64,000 nt of DNA, from positions 115,590 through 179,589 of the forward strand of contig NZ_JACHIN010000003.1 in NCBI RefSeq assembly GCF_014203235.1, given 5' to 3'. A program made the translations under genes and the position numbers. Shown in pieces: positions 8,188-16,057 of the stretch (within the stretch, counting starts at the first letter, position 1; each line of letters opens with the position of its first letter). Origin of the DNA: Nonomuraea endophytica (GTDB taxonomy: Bacteria > Actinomycetota > Actinomycetes > Streptosporangiales > Streptosporangiaceae). The notes under the pieces were generated by a model that was not told the DNA's origin, did not search any database, and was given only the letters and a program-made list of their open reading frames with translations.

Positions 8188-9078
8188 GTGCTGAGGCGGA
8201 CCATCAGGGCAGCGGACATCGAGTCACCGGAAAAGCTGATCGAGCTGCTTGACCGGTACTCCTACCTGGCCGACGAAGGGCTGGCGACGGCGGCGTTCCT
8301 GGCGCTGCGGATGGGCCGGCCGTTGTTCCTGGAAGGGGAGGCGGGGGTCGGCAAGACCGAGCTGGCCAAGACGCTGGCCGAGCTGCTGAAGGCGCCGCTC
8401 ATCAGGCTGCAGTGCTACGAGGGCCTCGACGCCGCCCAGGCGCTCTACGACTGGGACTTCGCCCGCCAGCTCCTCCACCTCAAGGCCGCCGAGGCGGCCG
8501 GGGTCACCGACGTGGCCCGGCTGGAGAGCGAGATCTACGACCGGCGCTTCCTCATCGCCCGGCCCCTGCTGAAGGCGGTCGAGACGCAGCCCAGCGTGCT
8601 CCTGGTGGACGAGATCGACCGGGCCGACGACGAGTTCGAGGCGTTCCTGCTGGAGGTGCTGTCCGACTTCACCATCTCCATTCCGGAGCTGGGCACGATC
8701 AAGGCGGCCACGCCGCCGGTGGTGGTCGTCACCTCCAACCGGACGCGGGAGGTGCACGACGCGCTGAAGCGGCGCTGCCTCTACCACTGGCTGGAGCACC
8801 CGGGGTTCGACCGTGAGGTGGCGATCCTGCTGCGCAGGCTGCCCTCGTGCACGGAGACGCTGGCCGTACAGGTCGCGGGGGCGGCGGAGCGGCTGCGGGC
8901 GGCCGAGCTGATCAAGCCGCCCGGCGTGGCCGAGACCCTCGACTGGACCGAGGCGCTGCTGACGCTCGGCGCGCGCGAGCTCGACCCGGGGCTGGCGGCG
9001 GCCACGCTGGGCGCGGCGCTGAAGTACCGGGAGGACGTCGAGGCGGTGCTCGCGAACGGGCTGCTGCGCCATGGATGA
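8188..9078 (+). CDS. coxD: MoxR-type AAA ATPase, CoxD-like
   Basis: A 296-residue AAA+ ATPase of the MoxR/CoxD type. Walker A is GEAGVGKTELAK (about 50-61), Walker B is LLVDEIDRADDEFEAF, sensor 1 is VVVVTSNRTREVHDAL, and an arginine-finger region, KRRCLYHWLEHP, follows. In carbon-monoxide dehydrogenase clusters CoxD is a membrane-associated chaperone that helps mature the Mo-Cu site together with the VWA protein CoxE. The immediate neighbours here are exactly coxE-like, xdhC and a cytidylyltransferase, which supports a role in molybdenum hydroxylase maturation. It overlaps coxE by 8 nt. Confidence 0.85.
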   Translation: MLRRTIRAADIESPEKLIELLDRYSYLADEGLATAAFLALRMGRPLFLEGEAGVGKTELAKTLAELLKAPLIRLQCYEGLDAAQALYDWDFARQLLHLKAAEAAGVTDVARLESEIYDRRFLIARPLLKAVETQPSVLLVDEIDRADDEFEAFLLEVLSDFTISIPELGTIKAATPPVVVVTSNRTREVHDALKRRCLYHWLEHPGFDREVAILLRRLPSCTETLAVQVAGAAERLRAAELIKPPGVAETLDWTEALLTLGARELDPGLAAATLGAALKYREDVEAVLANGLLRHG

Positions 9079-10144
9079 GCTGGCCGCGACGATGACCGGG
9101 TTCGCCAGGACGCTGCGGGCGGCAGGGGTCGCGGCCGACCACGAGCGCACCCGCAACCTGCTGCTCGCGCTGGACCACCTCGACGTGGCCGACCCCGCGC
9201 GGGTGTACTGGGCCGGGCGGCTGACGTTGTGCGCCGCGCCGGACGATCTGCCCAGGTACGACCGCTGCTTCGCCGCCTACTTCGGTGGTCTGCGGGCGGC
9301 CGGCCGTACCGCTGACAAGGTCGTCACCCGGCACGTGGCCGCGGGCGAGGCACGCGAGGACGGCGAGCAGGAGGACGCGGACGCGGCGCCCGGCACGGCC
9401 AGCCGCACCGAGATCCTGCGCCACCGCGACGTGGCCGGGATGACCGAGGCGGAACGCGCCGAAGTGCACCGGATGCTGGCGATGCTGCGCGACCGGCGGG
9501 CCCGCCGCCGCTCGCGGCGCTACCGGCCCGCCCACCGCGGCGTCCTCGACCCGAGGCGCACGATCCGCGAGGCGCTGCGCAAGGGCGAGGTGGCGCGGCT
9601 GCGCAGGAAGACCCACACCACGCGCCCGCGCGAGGTGGTGCTGCTGGTCGACGTGAGCGGGTCGATGTCGCCGTACGCGGAGACGCTGCTGCGGTACGCG
9701 CACGCGCTGGTGCGCGGCGAACCCCGGGCGACCAGGGTGTACTCGATCGGGACGCGGCTGACGCACGTCACCGCCGAGTTGCGCCACCGTGATCCGGGCA
9801 CCGCGCTGAACGCGGCGTCGCGGGTGATACCGGACTGGAGCGGGGGCACCAGGCTGGGGGAGGAGCTCCGGAGTTTCCTGAAAAATCATGACGCGCGGGG
9901 GGCGATCGTCGTGCTCGCCTCCGACGGCTGGGAACGGGGTGATCCGGCGCTGCTCGGCGCCCAGATGGCCAGGCTCGCCCGGCAGGCGTACCGGGTGATC
10001 TGGGTCAACCCGCATAAAGGGTATGAGGGGTATGAGCCGCTCACCGGTGGGATGCGGGCGGCGTTGCCGTACATCGACGACCTCGTGGCCGGGCACAGCC
10101 TGGCCGCGTTCGAGGCGCTCAGCGAAAGGCTCGGCCATGCGTGA
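9071..10144 (+). CDS. coxE: VWA-domain protein, CoxE-like
   Basis: A 357-residue protein. The N-terminal helical half carries an acidic linker and a very basic stretch (RRARRRSRRYRP). A C-terminal von Willebrand A domain follows, with an intact MIDAS: DVSGSMS at about residue 194, a conserved Thr in GGTRLGEEL, and ASDGWERGD. CoxE proteins pair with MoxR-type CoxD ATPases as adaptors that recognise the target metalloenzyme. The ATG at 9071 lies inside the coxD 3' end and the stop lies inside xdhC, so the three genes are translationally coupled. Confidence 0.87.
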   Translation: MDELAATMTGFARTLRAAGVAADHERTRNLLLALDHLDVADPARVYWAGRLTLCAAPDDLPRYDRCFAAYFGGLRAAGRTADKVVTRHVAAGEAREDGEQEDADAAPGTASRTEILRHRDVAGMTEAERAEVHRMLAMLRDRRARRRSRRYRPAHRGVLDPRRTIREALRKGEVARLRRKTHTTRPREVVLLVDVSGSMSPYAETLLRYAHALVRGEPRATRVYSIGTRLTHVTAELRHRDPGTALNAASRVIPDWSGGTRLGEELRSFLKNHDARGAIVVLASDGWERGDPALLGAQMARLARQAYRVIWVNPHKGYEGYEPLTGGMRAALPYIDDLVAGHSLAAFEALSERLGHA

Positions 10145-11246
10145 GGTGCTCCCGGAGATCATGCGGTGGTGGCGCTCGGGGCAGAGGTTCGGGCTGGCGA
10201 CGGTGGTGAGCACGTTCAGCAGCGCGCCCCGGCCGCCCGGCGCCTCGATGGCCGTGCGCGGGGACGAGGTCGTCGGCAGCGTCTCCGGCGGCTGCGTCGA
10301 GGGCGCGGTGTTCGAGCTGGCCGCCGAGGCCGAGGTCCCCGTCCTGCGGAGGTACGGCGTGAGCGACGACGACGCCTTCGCGGTCGGGCTGACCTGCGGC
10401 GGCATCATCGACATCCTCGTCGAGCCGGTCTCCATCGAGACGTTCCCCGAGCTCGGCGACATCTACTCCTCGCTCCGCGCCCACGAGCCCGTGGCCGTCG
10501 CCACCATCGTCGCCGGGCCCGGCCGGATGGGGGCCAGAAGGGTGATCTGGCCCGACCGCACCGCGGGAACCCTCGGCCTCGACCGCCTCGACCAGGCCGT
10601 CGACGACGACGCCCGCGGCATGCTCGCCCAGGGCCTGACCGGCATCCGCCGCTACGGCGGCCACGGCGAGCGCCGCCTGGACGACCTGTCGGTGTTCGTG
10701 CACTCCTTCGCGCCGGCGCCGCGCATGCTGGTCTTCGGCGCCATCGACTTCGCCGCCGCCGTCGCCCGGGTCGGCAAGTTCCTCGGCTACCACGTCACCG
10801 TCTGCGACGCCCGCCCCGTCTTCGCCACCCCCAAGCGCTTCCCCGAGGCCGACGAGGTCGTGGTCAAGTGGCCGCACGACTACCTGGCCACGCAGAAGGT
10901 GGACGAGCGCACGGTCATCGCCGTGCTCACCCACGACCCCAAGTTCGACGTGCCGCTGCTGGAACTGGCCCTGCGCACCGACGCCCGTTACGTGGGCGCG
11001 ATGGGCTCCCGCCGTACCCACGAGGACCGGCTGGAACGGCTGCGCGAGGCCGGGCTCACCGACGACGAGCTGGGACGGCTGCGCTCGCCCATCGGCCTCG
11101 ACCTGGGCGCCCGCACCCCGGAGGAGACGGCGGTGTCGATCGCCGCCGAGCTCATCCAACTGCGGTGGGGCGGTTCCGGACGGCCGCTGAGCGAGACGCG
11201 TGGACGCATTCACGGATGGGCAGAAATGCGGGATGAAGCGATCTAG
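10137..11246 (+). CDS. xdhC: XdhC/CoxI-family maturation factor
   Basis: A 369-residue XdhC/CoxI protein. The N-terminal XdhC domain shows STFSSAPRPPGASM, GSVSGGCVEGAV and GLTCGGIIDILVEP with its conserved cysteines. The C-terminal Rossmann domain has MLVFGAIDFAAAVA, VCDARPVFATPKRFP, LTHDPKFDVP, YVGAMGSRRTHEDR and SPIGLDLGARTPEE. Known XdhC binds molybdenum cofactor and delivers the sulfurated form to xanthine-dehydrogenase-type enzymes. The ATG at 10137 overlaps the coxE stop by 8 nt and the end overlaps mocA by 14 nt. No hydroxylase gene is adjacent. Confidence 0.93.
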   Translation: MREVLPEIMRWWRSGQRFGLATVVSTFSSAPRPPGASMAVRGDEVVGSVSGGCVEGAVFELAAEAEVPVLRRYGVSDDDAFAVGLTCGGIIDILVEPVSIETFPELGDIYSSLRAHEPVAVATIVAGPGRMGARRVIWPDRTAGTLGLDRLDQAVDDDARGMLAQGLTGIRRYGGHGERRLDDLSVFVHSFAPAPRMLVFGAIDFAAAVARVGKFLGYHVTVCDARPVFATPKRFPEADEVVVKWPHDYLATQKVDERTVIAVLTHDPKFDVPLLELALRTDARYVGAMGSRRTHEDRLERLREAGLTDDELGRLRSPIGLDLGARTPEETAVSIAAELIQLRWGGSGRPLSETRGRIHGWAEMRDEAI

Positions 11247-11799
11247 CGTGGCCGGGCTGCTGCTCGCGGCCGGGCGCGGGGCGCGGCTGGGCACGCCCAA
11301 GGCGCTCGTGGAGTACGAGGGCGAGCGGCTGGTCGATCGCGGGGTGCGGCTGCTGGAGACCGGCGGCTGCCATCCCGTCGTGGTGGTGCTCGGGGCCGCG
11401 ACCGTGCCGGTGCGCGGGGCCGTCGTCGTGCGCAACCCCGAATGGCGCACCGGGATGGGCTCCTCGCTGCGCGTCGGGCTGGCCGCGCTGCCGCCGGACG
11501 CGGCCGCCGTCGTGGTGGCGCTGGTGGACCAGCCGTTCGTGACGCCCGCCGCCGTGGCCGCGCTGATCGCCAGCGGCGGCGAGGTGGCCGTCGCCACGTA
11601 CGGCGGCGCCCGGCGCAACCCGGTGCTGTTCGGCCGGGACCACTTCGCCGAGGTGGCCGGGCTGGCGGTGGGGGATGTGGGGGCCAGGCCGTTCCTGAAG
11701 GCTTATCCGGAGCTGATCACCGACGTGCCGTGCGACGGGCTGGGCAGCCCGGCCGACATCGACACGCCCGAGGACCTGGAGCTTCTGAAGGGTCTCTAG
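11233..11799 (+). CDS. mocA: MobA-like molybdopterin cytidylyltransferase
   Basis: A 188-residue nucleotidyltransferase of the MobA/MocA type. The signature LLLAAGRGARLGTPKAL binds the nucleotide, MGSSLRVGL and VALVDQPFVTPAA form the metal and base sites, and RRNPVLFGR and GSPADIDTPEDL complete the family pattern. In a cox/xdh maturation setting it is expected to attach CMP to molybdopterin, giving the dinucleotide cofactor used by xanthine-dehydrogenase-family enzymes. The ATG at 11233 sits inside the end of xdhC, so it is coupled to it. The pathway role is inferred from the family and neighbours. Confidence 0.88.
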   Translation: MKRSSVAGLLLAAGRGARLGTPKALVEYEGERLVDRGVRLLETGGCHPVVVVLGAATVPVRGAVVVRNPEWRTGMGSSLRVGLAALPPDAAAVVVALVDQPFVTPAAVAALIASGGEVAVATYGGARRNPVLFGRDHFAEVAGLAVGDVGARPFLKAYPELITDVPCDGLGSPADIDTPEDLELLKGL

Positions 11800-11836
11800 C
11801 CTTTAGCTTCTGGCCGCTACCGGCCCGTCAGGGCTC

Positions 11837-12727
11837 TTATGACAGTTTCAGAGATGCGAGTGCGGCGCGGTGGTCGCTGCCGACGGCCGGGGCGACGCCC
11901 GCCTTGGTCGCGGTCATGCCCTTGTACAGGATGTGGTCGGGCCGGGTGATCGGGAACGACGACGGCCAGGTGAACCCGAACCCGTCGCCCGCCTCGCGCT
12001 GCGCGTCCCGCAGCGGCGGCGTCAGCCCGGACATGCCGCGGTCGGTGGTGGCGGTGTTGAGGTCGCCCATGAGCAGGATGCGCTTGCTGGAGTCCTTGTC
12101 GACCAGCGAGCGCGCGTGGGCCAGCGACTTGTCGCGGAAGGCGGTGTGCCCGGGGCGCGCCGAGGCCAGGTGCATCACGTACACGGTGACCTTGCCCTTA
12201 GGCGTGTCGGCCACCGCCCGCAGCGCCCTGGGCCAGCCCATGCCGACGTCGAGCTTCTGCTGCTTGCTCAGCGGGTAGCGGCTCCACAGCCCGACCGTGC
12301 CGACGGGGTACTTGTGCGGGAACATCCGGTCGAGCTGCTTGGCGGCCGGTCCGCCCGGGGTGAGTTCCTGGGCCGCGACCAGGTCGAGCCCTTCGGCGAT
12401 CTTGCGCATGGCCTCGCCGGACGCGCTGTTGGTGACGCCGACGTTGACCGTGGCCACCTTGAGGTCGCTGGCGCCGCCGGGCGGCGACTGCAGCATGGTC
12501 GAGCCGAACATCAGCGCCCACACCAGGCCGGGCACCAGAGCCGCGACCGCCGCGCCCTTCGAGCGTGACAACGCCGCGCCCAGCAGAAGCACGGGCACCG
12601 TGAGCCCCACCCAGGGCAGCATGCTCTCCCAGATAGGTGTGAATCCACCCATGGCCGGAAAGAGCTGATGACCCGCCAAGGCCACGGCGACCAGGGCGGA
12701 CACGACGATGACGACGCGACTCAGCAC
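11837..12727 (-). CDS. Membrane-anchored endonuclease/exonuclease/phosphatase family protein
   Basis: A 296-residue protein with three N-terminal hydrophobic helices (about 1-75) followed by an EEP fold. Visible motifs are VATVNVG, VAAQELTPGG (catalytic Glu region), WSRYPLS, VYVMHLASARPG, LMGDLNT and GSDHRAAL at the end. This is the layout of the vancomycin-resistance VanJ/YafD-like phosphatases, where the catalytic domain faces outward; that orientation and any lipid pyrophosphate substrate are inference. The GTG start at 12727 is preceded by a TAGCCT -10 box at 12735-12740. Transcribed towards mocA and divergent from the LLM gene. Confidence 0.8.
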   Translation of the reverse strand: MLSRVVIVVSALVAVALAGHQLFPAMGGFTPIWESMLPWVGLTVPVLLLGAALSRSKGAAVAALVPGLVWALMFGSTMLQSPPGGASDLKVATVNVGVTNSASGEAMRKIAEGLDLVAAQELTPGGPAAKQLDRMFPHKYPVGTVGLWSRYPLSKQQKLDVGMGWPRALRAVADTPKGKVTVYVMHLASARPGHTAFRDKSLAHARSLVDKDSSKRILLMGDLNTATTDRGMSGLTPPLRDAQREAGDGFGFTWPSSFPITRPDHILYKGMTATKAGVAPAVGSDHRAALASLKLS

Positions 12728-12734
12728 CTGTCCC

Positions 12735-12740
12735 AGGCTA
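12735..12740 (-). promoter_or_regulatory. -10 box (TAGCCT) of the EEP gene
   Basis: On the minus strand TAGCCT ends 7 nt before the GTG start at 12727 and no ribosome-binding site is visible, consistent with a leaderless transcript. Confidence 0.5.
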
Positions 12741-12821
12741 GCCGGTGTGGGCTCGCGATGCGGACAGGCTAACCTGGTGCCGAATATAGTTCGGTTACTG
12801 CTCGGTTCGAGGGAGTCCGGC

Positions 12822-13862
12822 ATGCGGATCGGTATGGCGCTCAACTATTCAGGCGGCTTCAAAGAGACGGTCGCCGAACTGGCCGACTACGAGCGGGCCG
12901 GGCTCGACATCGTCTTCGTGGCCGAGGCCTACAGCTTCGACGCCGTCAGCCAGATGGGCTACATCGCCGCCAAGACCGACCGCCTGGAGATCGCCTCCGG
13001 CATCCTCCCGATCTACTCCCGCACCCCGACCCTGCTCGCCATGACCGCCGCCGGACTGGACTACGTCTCCGACGGCCGCTTCACCCTGGGCCTGGGCGCC
13101 TCGGGCCCGCAGGTGATCGAGGGCTTCCACGGCGTGCCCTATACGGCGCCGCTGGGCCGTACCCGCGAGGTCATCGACATCTGCCGCCAGGTCTGGCGCC
13201 GCGAGAAGCTCACCTACTCCGGCAAGCACTACACCCTGCCGCTCCCTCCCGAGCAGGGCACCGGCCTCGGCAAGGCCCTCAAGATCATCAACCATCCGGT
13301 ACGGCCGCGCATCCCGATCGTGGTCGCCGCCATCGGCCCCAAGAACGTCGAGCTGACCGCCGAGGTCGCCGAGGGCTGGGAGCCGATCTTCTACGTGCCC
13401 GAGAAGGCGGCCGAGGTCTGGGGGCCGTCGCTGGCCGCCGGGGCTGACCGTCGGGACCCCGCTCTTGGCCCCCTGGACACGATCGCGCAGGCGGCCCTTG
13501 CGATCGGCGACGACGTTCAGGGGCTTCTTGAGCTGGGGCGCGGCATGGCCGCCCTGTACATCGGCGGGATGGGCGCCAAGGGGCGCAACTTCTACAACGA
13601 ACTCGCCCGGCGCTACGGCTACGAGAAGGAGGCCGAGCAGATCCAGGACCTGTACCTGGAGGGGAAGAAGCAGGAGGCGGCGGCGTTGGTGCCGCAGGAA
13701 CTGCTGGAGAAGATGTCGCTGATCGGCTCGGAAGGCTTCGTCCGGGACCGGATCCAGGCACTGAAGGAGTCCGGAGTCACCACCTTGAACGTGACGCCGC
13801 TGGCCAACACGCACGAGGAGCGCCTCCGCCTGATGGAAAAGGTAAAGGCCCTAACCGCCTAA
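12822..13862 (+). CDS. LLM-class (F420-type) flavin oxidoreductase
   Basis: A 346-residue luciferase-like TIM-barrel oxidoreductase. It starts MRIGMALNYSGGF after a GAGGGAG ribosome-binding site and shows ADYERAGLDIVFVAEAYSFD, TDRLEIASGILPIYSRTP, GLGASGPQVIEGFHGVPY and the late motif GSEGFVRDRIQALKESGV. This pattern is that of the F420-dependent LLM subfamily (relatives of methylene-tetrahydromethanopterin reductase), widespread in actinomycetes. The substrate is unknown. Its final codons and TAA stop lie inside an 8-bp tandem repeat. Confidence 0.88.
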   Translation: MRIGMALNYSGGFKETVAELADYERAGLDIVFVAEAYSFDAVSQMGYIAAKTDRLEIASGILPIYSRTPTLLAMTAAGLDYVSDGRFTLGLGASGPQVIEGFHGVPYTAPLGRTREVIDICRQVWRREKLTYSGKHYTLPLPPEQGTGLGKALKIINHPVRPRIPIVVAAIGPKNVELTAEVAEGWEPIFYVPEKAAEVWGPSLAAGADRRDPALGPLDTIAQAALAIGDDVQGLLELGRGMAALYIGGMGAKGRNFYNELARRYGYEKEAEQIQDLYLEGKKQEAAALVPQELLEKMSLIGSEGFVRDRIQALKESGVTTLNVTPLANTHEERLRLMEKVKALTA

Positions 13863-13907
13863 CCGCCTAACCGCCTAACCGCCTAACCGCCTAACCGCCT
13901 AACCGCC
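13852..13907. repeat. 8-bp tandem array carrying the LLM stop codon
   Basis: Seven perfect copies of TAACCGCC run from 13852 to 13907, with a partial eighth. The first copy contributes the last sense codons of the LLM gene and the second supplies its TAA stop. Since the unit is not a multiple of three, TAA recurs in all three frames. Confidence 0.92.
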
Positions 13908-13910
13908 TAA

Positions 13911-14462
13911 CCCTGCCCCGCCCGCCCACGCCCCAGCCTGCCTGTCGCCCGCTCGGGACCTCGGCGTCCTGGGTCCGGTGTTCCGGGGCCGGGGTTCTTG
14001 GGTTTGGGTTGGTCGGGTCTGTGGGGCTTGCTGGGCTTTTGTGCGCCGCACGGACGGACGGGGTGCGGCGGAGCCCGGCGCACCCGGTGCGGCGGCCGGG
14101 GTGGGCCATGGCGGCCGGCCGGCGGATGGCTGTTGCGGCGCCCCGCCGGAGTGCGGTGGGGAGCATCGGCTGCGGCGGCGCGCCCGGGGCGGCGGGCGGT
14201 GGTTCGTGGGCGGAGCCGTACGGGATAGTGACCCAGATCACAGAGGGCGGCGGGAATAGCCAGAGATAAGAGCGGTGTTGTGACGATTCGTGAGGTTTTC
14301 GGTAGTCATCGTGTGGCTCGTTGAGCGGCTGCACATCGACCTGTGCCGCGTGACGGGGACGAGCTGTCGCTGATCGCGCCATGACGCGCTAGATCGCCAC
14401 TCACCCCTTTTCTCCTTTCCGGTGTGCCTTCGGCATGCCGTCATCTCCGGAGCCTTCCTCAC
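13911..14462. other. Long intergenic region before the symporter gene
   Basis: About 550 bp without a credible gene; open frames here are short and of arginine/glycine composition typical of GC-rich non-coding DNA. The second half contains a Crp-type palindrome at 14228-14241 and, about 20 bp downstream, AT-richer sequence (GAATAGCC, GATAAGAG) that could be promoter elements for the symporter. Confidence 0.45.
14228..14241. promoter_or_regulatory. Crp-family binding site
   Basis: GTGACCCAGATCAC is an exact GTGA-N6-TCAC palindrome, the core of cyclic-nucleotide receptor (Crp/GlxR-type) operators. It lies about 220 bp upstream of the symporter start and about 30 bp upstream of a possible -10 element (GATAAG), a spacing compatible with activation. 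Confidence 0.6.
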
Positions 14463-15758
14463 GTGAAGAGATTCAGCTTCTCCCTGCAACTGCTCGCCGG
14501 CCTCGTGGTCGGCATCGCCCTCGGATTCGTCGCCAAGATTTGGGACGTCTCCTGGCTCGCAGAGACCCTGACCCAGGTCGGCAAGATCTTCGTGCAGCTG
14601 CTGAAGCTGGCCGTGCCGCCGCTGGTGTTCACCGCGGTGCTGGTCAGCGTCGCCAACCTGCGCAACGTCAACGGCGCCGCCAGGCTGGCCTCGAAGACCC
14701 TGTTCTGGTTCCTGGCGACCGCCTTCATCTCGGTGGCGTTCGCCATCGGCCTGGGCCTCATCATCAACCCCGGCCAGGGCGTCACCCTCGACACCAGCAC
14801 CGCCAAGGCCGTCGACACCGAGGGCGCCGGCACCTGGCTCGACTTCGTGACCGGCATCATCCCCACGAACATCGTCACCGCCTTCACCGAGCTGAACGTC
14901 CTCCAGATCGTCTTCCTGGGCGTCGTCCTCGGCGCAGCGGCCCTGGCGATCGGCGACAAGGCCGAGCCGTTCCTGAACCTGAGCCGCTCCGTCCTCGAAC
15001 TCGTCCAGAAGGCCCTGTGGTGGGTCATCCGCCTCGCCCCCATCGGCACCGCGGGCCTGATCGGCAAGTCCGTGGCCACCTACGGCTGGGACCTGCTCGC
15101 CCCGCTCGCCAAGTTCTCGGCCGGCGTCTACATCGGCTGCTTCATCGTCCTGCTGGCGATCTACCCGACGCTGCTGGCCGTCTTCGGCAAGGTCAACCCG
15201 CTGAAGTTCTACCGCAACGCCTGGCCCGCCATCGAGCTCGCCTTCGTCTCCCGCTCCTCAGTGGGCACCCTCCCCCTCACCCAGCGCGTGACGGTAGAGC
15301 GCAACGGCGTCGACCGCGACTACGCCTCCTTCGCCGTCCCGTTCGGCGCCACCACCAAGATGGACGGCTGCGCCTCGGTCTACCCCGCACTCGCCGCCAT
15401 CTTCGTGGCCCAGGTCTTCAACGTCCCGCTGGGCGTGGGCGACTACCTCCTGATCGCCTTCGTCTCAGTAGTAGGCTCGGCGGCCACGGCAGGCCTCACG
15501 GGCGCCATCGTCATGCTCACCCTGACCCTGAGCACCCTGGGCCTCCCCCTGGAGGGAGTCGGCCTCCTCCTGGCCATCGACCCCATCCTGGACATGATCC
15601 GCACCGCCACCAACGTCGCGGGCCAGGCAGTGGTCCCGGTCCTGGTCGCCCGCTCCGAGGGCCGCTTGGACGAGGCCGTCTTCAACGCCCCACCCCAGCC
15701 CCTCGACGACGACGCCCCCGCCGCCAAGTCCCCTGCCCGGGAACCGGCGCTGGCATAA
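14463..15758 (+). CDS. Dicarboxylate/amino-acid:cation symporter (DAACS family)
   Basis: A 431-residue secondary transporter of the GltP/DctA family, importing acidic amino acids or C4-dicarboxylates with Na+ or H+. Family landmarks are present: the helix-1 start FSLQLLAGLVVGIALG, the serine-rich hairpin SRSSVGTLPLTQ, PFGATTKMDGCASVYPALAAIFVAQ (the NMDGT-type cation motif in modified form) and MIRTATNVAGQAVVPV. The GTG at 14463, preceded by GGAG, gives the normal family N-terminus; an upstream in-frame ATG would add 13 atypical residues. Substrate specificity cannot be assigned. Followed by a strong terminator; a Crp-type site lies upstream. Confidence 0.9.
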   Translation: MKRFSFSLQLLAGLVVGIALGFVAKIWDVSWLAETLTQVGKIFVQLLKLAVPPLVFTAVLVSVANLRNVNGAARLASKTLFWFLATAFISVAFAIGLGLIINPGQGVTLDTSTAKAVDTEGAGTWLDFVTGIIPTNIVTAFTELNVLQIVFLGVVLGAAALAIGDKAEPFLNLSRSVLELVQKALWWVIRLAPIGTAGLIGKSVATYGWDLLAPLAKFSAGVYIGCFIVLLAIYPTLLAVFGKVNPLKFYRNAWPAIELAFVSRSSVGTLPLTQRVTVERNGVDRDYASFAVPFGATTKMDGCASVYPALAAIFVAQVFNVPLGVGDYLLIAFVSVVGSAATAGLTGAIVMLTLTLSTLGLPLEGVGLLLAIDPILDMIRTATNVAGQAVVPVLVARSEGRLDEAVFNAPPQPLDDDAPAAKSPAREPALA

Positions 15759-15770
15759 CCGCATAACGAC

Positions 15771-15803
15771 AAAGGGCGAGAGGCTCCCGGCCTCTCGCCC
15801 TTT
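15771..15803. terminator. Rho-independent terminator after the symporter
   Basis: A perfect 13-bp stem (AAAGGGCGAGAGG with CCTCTCGCCCTTT) and a 7-nt loop, 12 nt after the symporter stop. The A- and T-flanked arms would work in either direction. It isolates the Rhs island from the upstream gene. Confidence 0.93.
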
Positions 15804-15828
15804 GCGCGCGCTAAAACCTCTATTTATG

Positions 15829-15844
15829 TGTGCCTTATCTCACA
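15829..15844. promoter_or_regulatory. Crp-like site upstream of the Rhs gene
   Basis: TGTGC-N6-TCACA, one mismatch from the symmetric Crp consensus TGTGA-N6-TCACA, in an AT-richer 200-bp stretch that is the only promoter region of the large Rhs gene. It lies about 215 bp before the chosen start. Confidence 0.4.
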
Positions 15845-16057
15845 TTTCCTCATGTTTGAGGGGTGGAGGTTACTCTCCGTATATCTCATATCCCGAAATA
15901 GGATCTTGTGGCCTGTTTGGGTGGTAGTTACGATTTGCCCGTTTGGTAATTTGCTCTGAGCCTCCGATCGAGCGGACGTGGTCCATGTCGGATGGCAGGG
16001 CGACGTCTGGCGTCCTCTTATTTGGATTGCCCTCGTTGGTTCGGAGTGTGGCGACGC

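Noticed and set aside
15992..16057. Rhs start at ATG 15992
   Set aside because: It would place 22 residues before a well-formed Sec signal; 16058 (or GTG 16046) fits better, though this is not certain.
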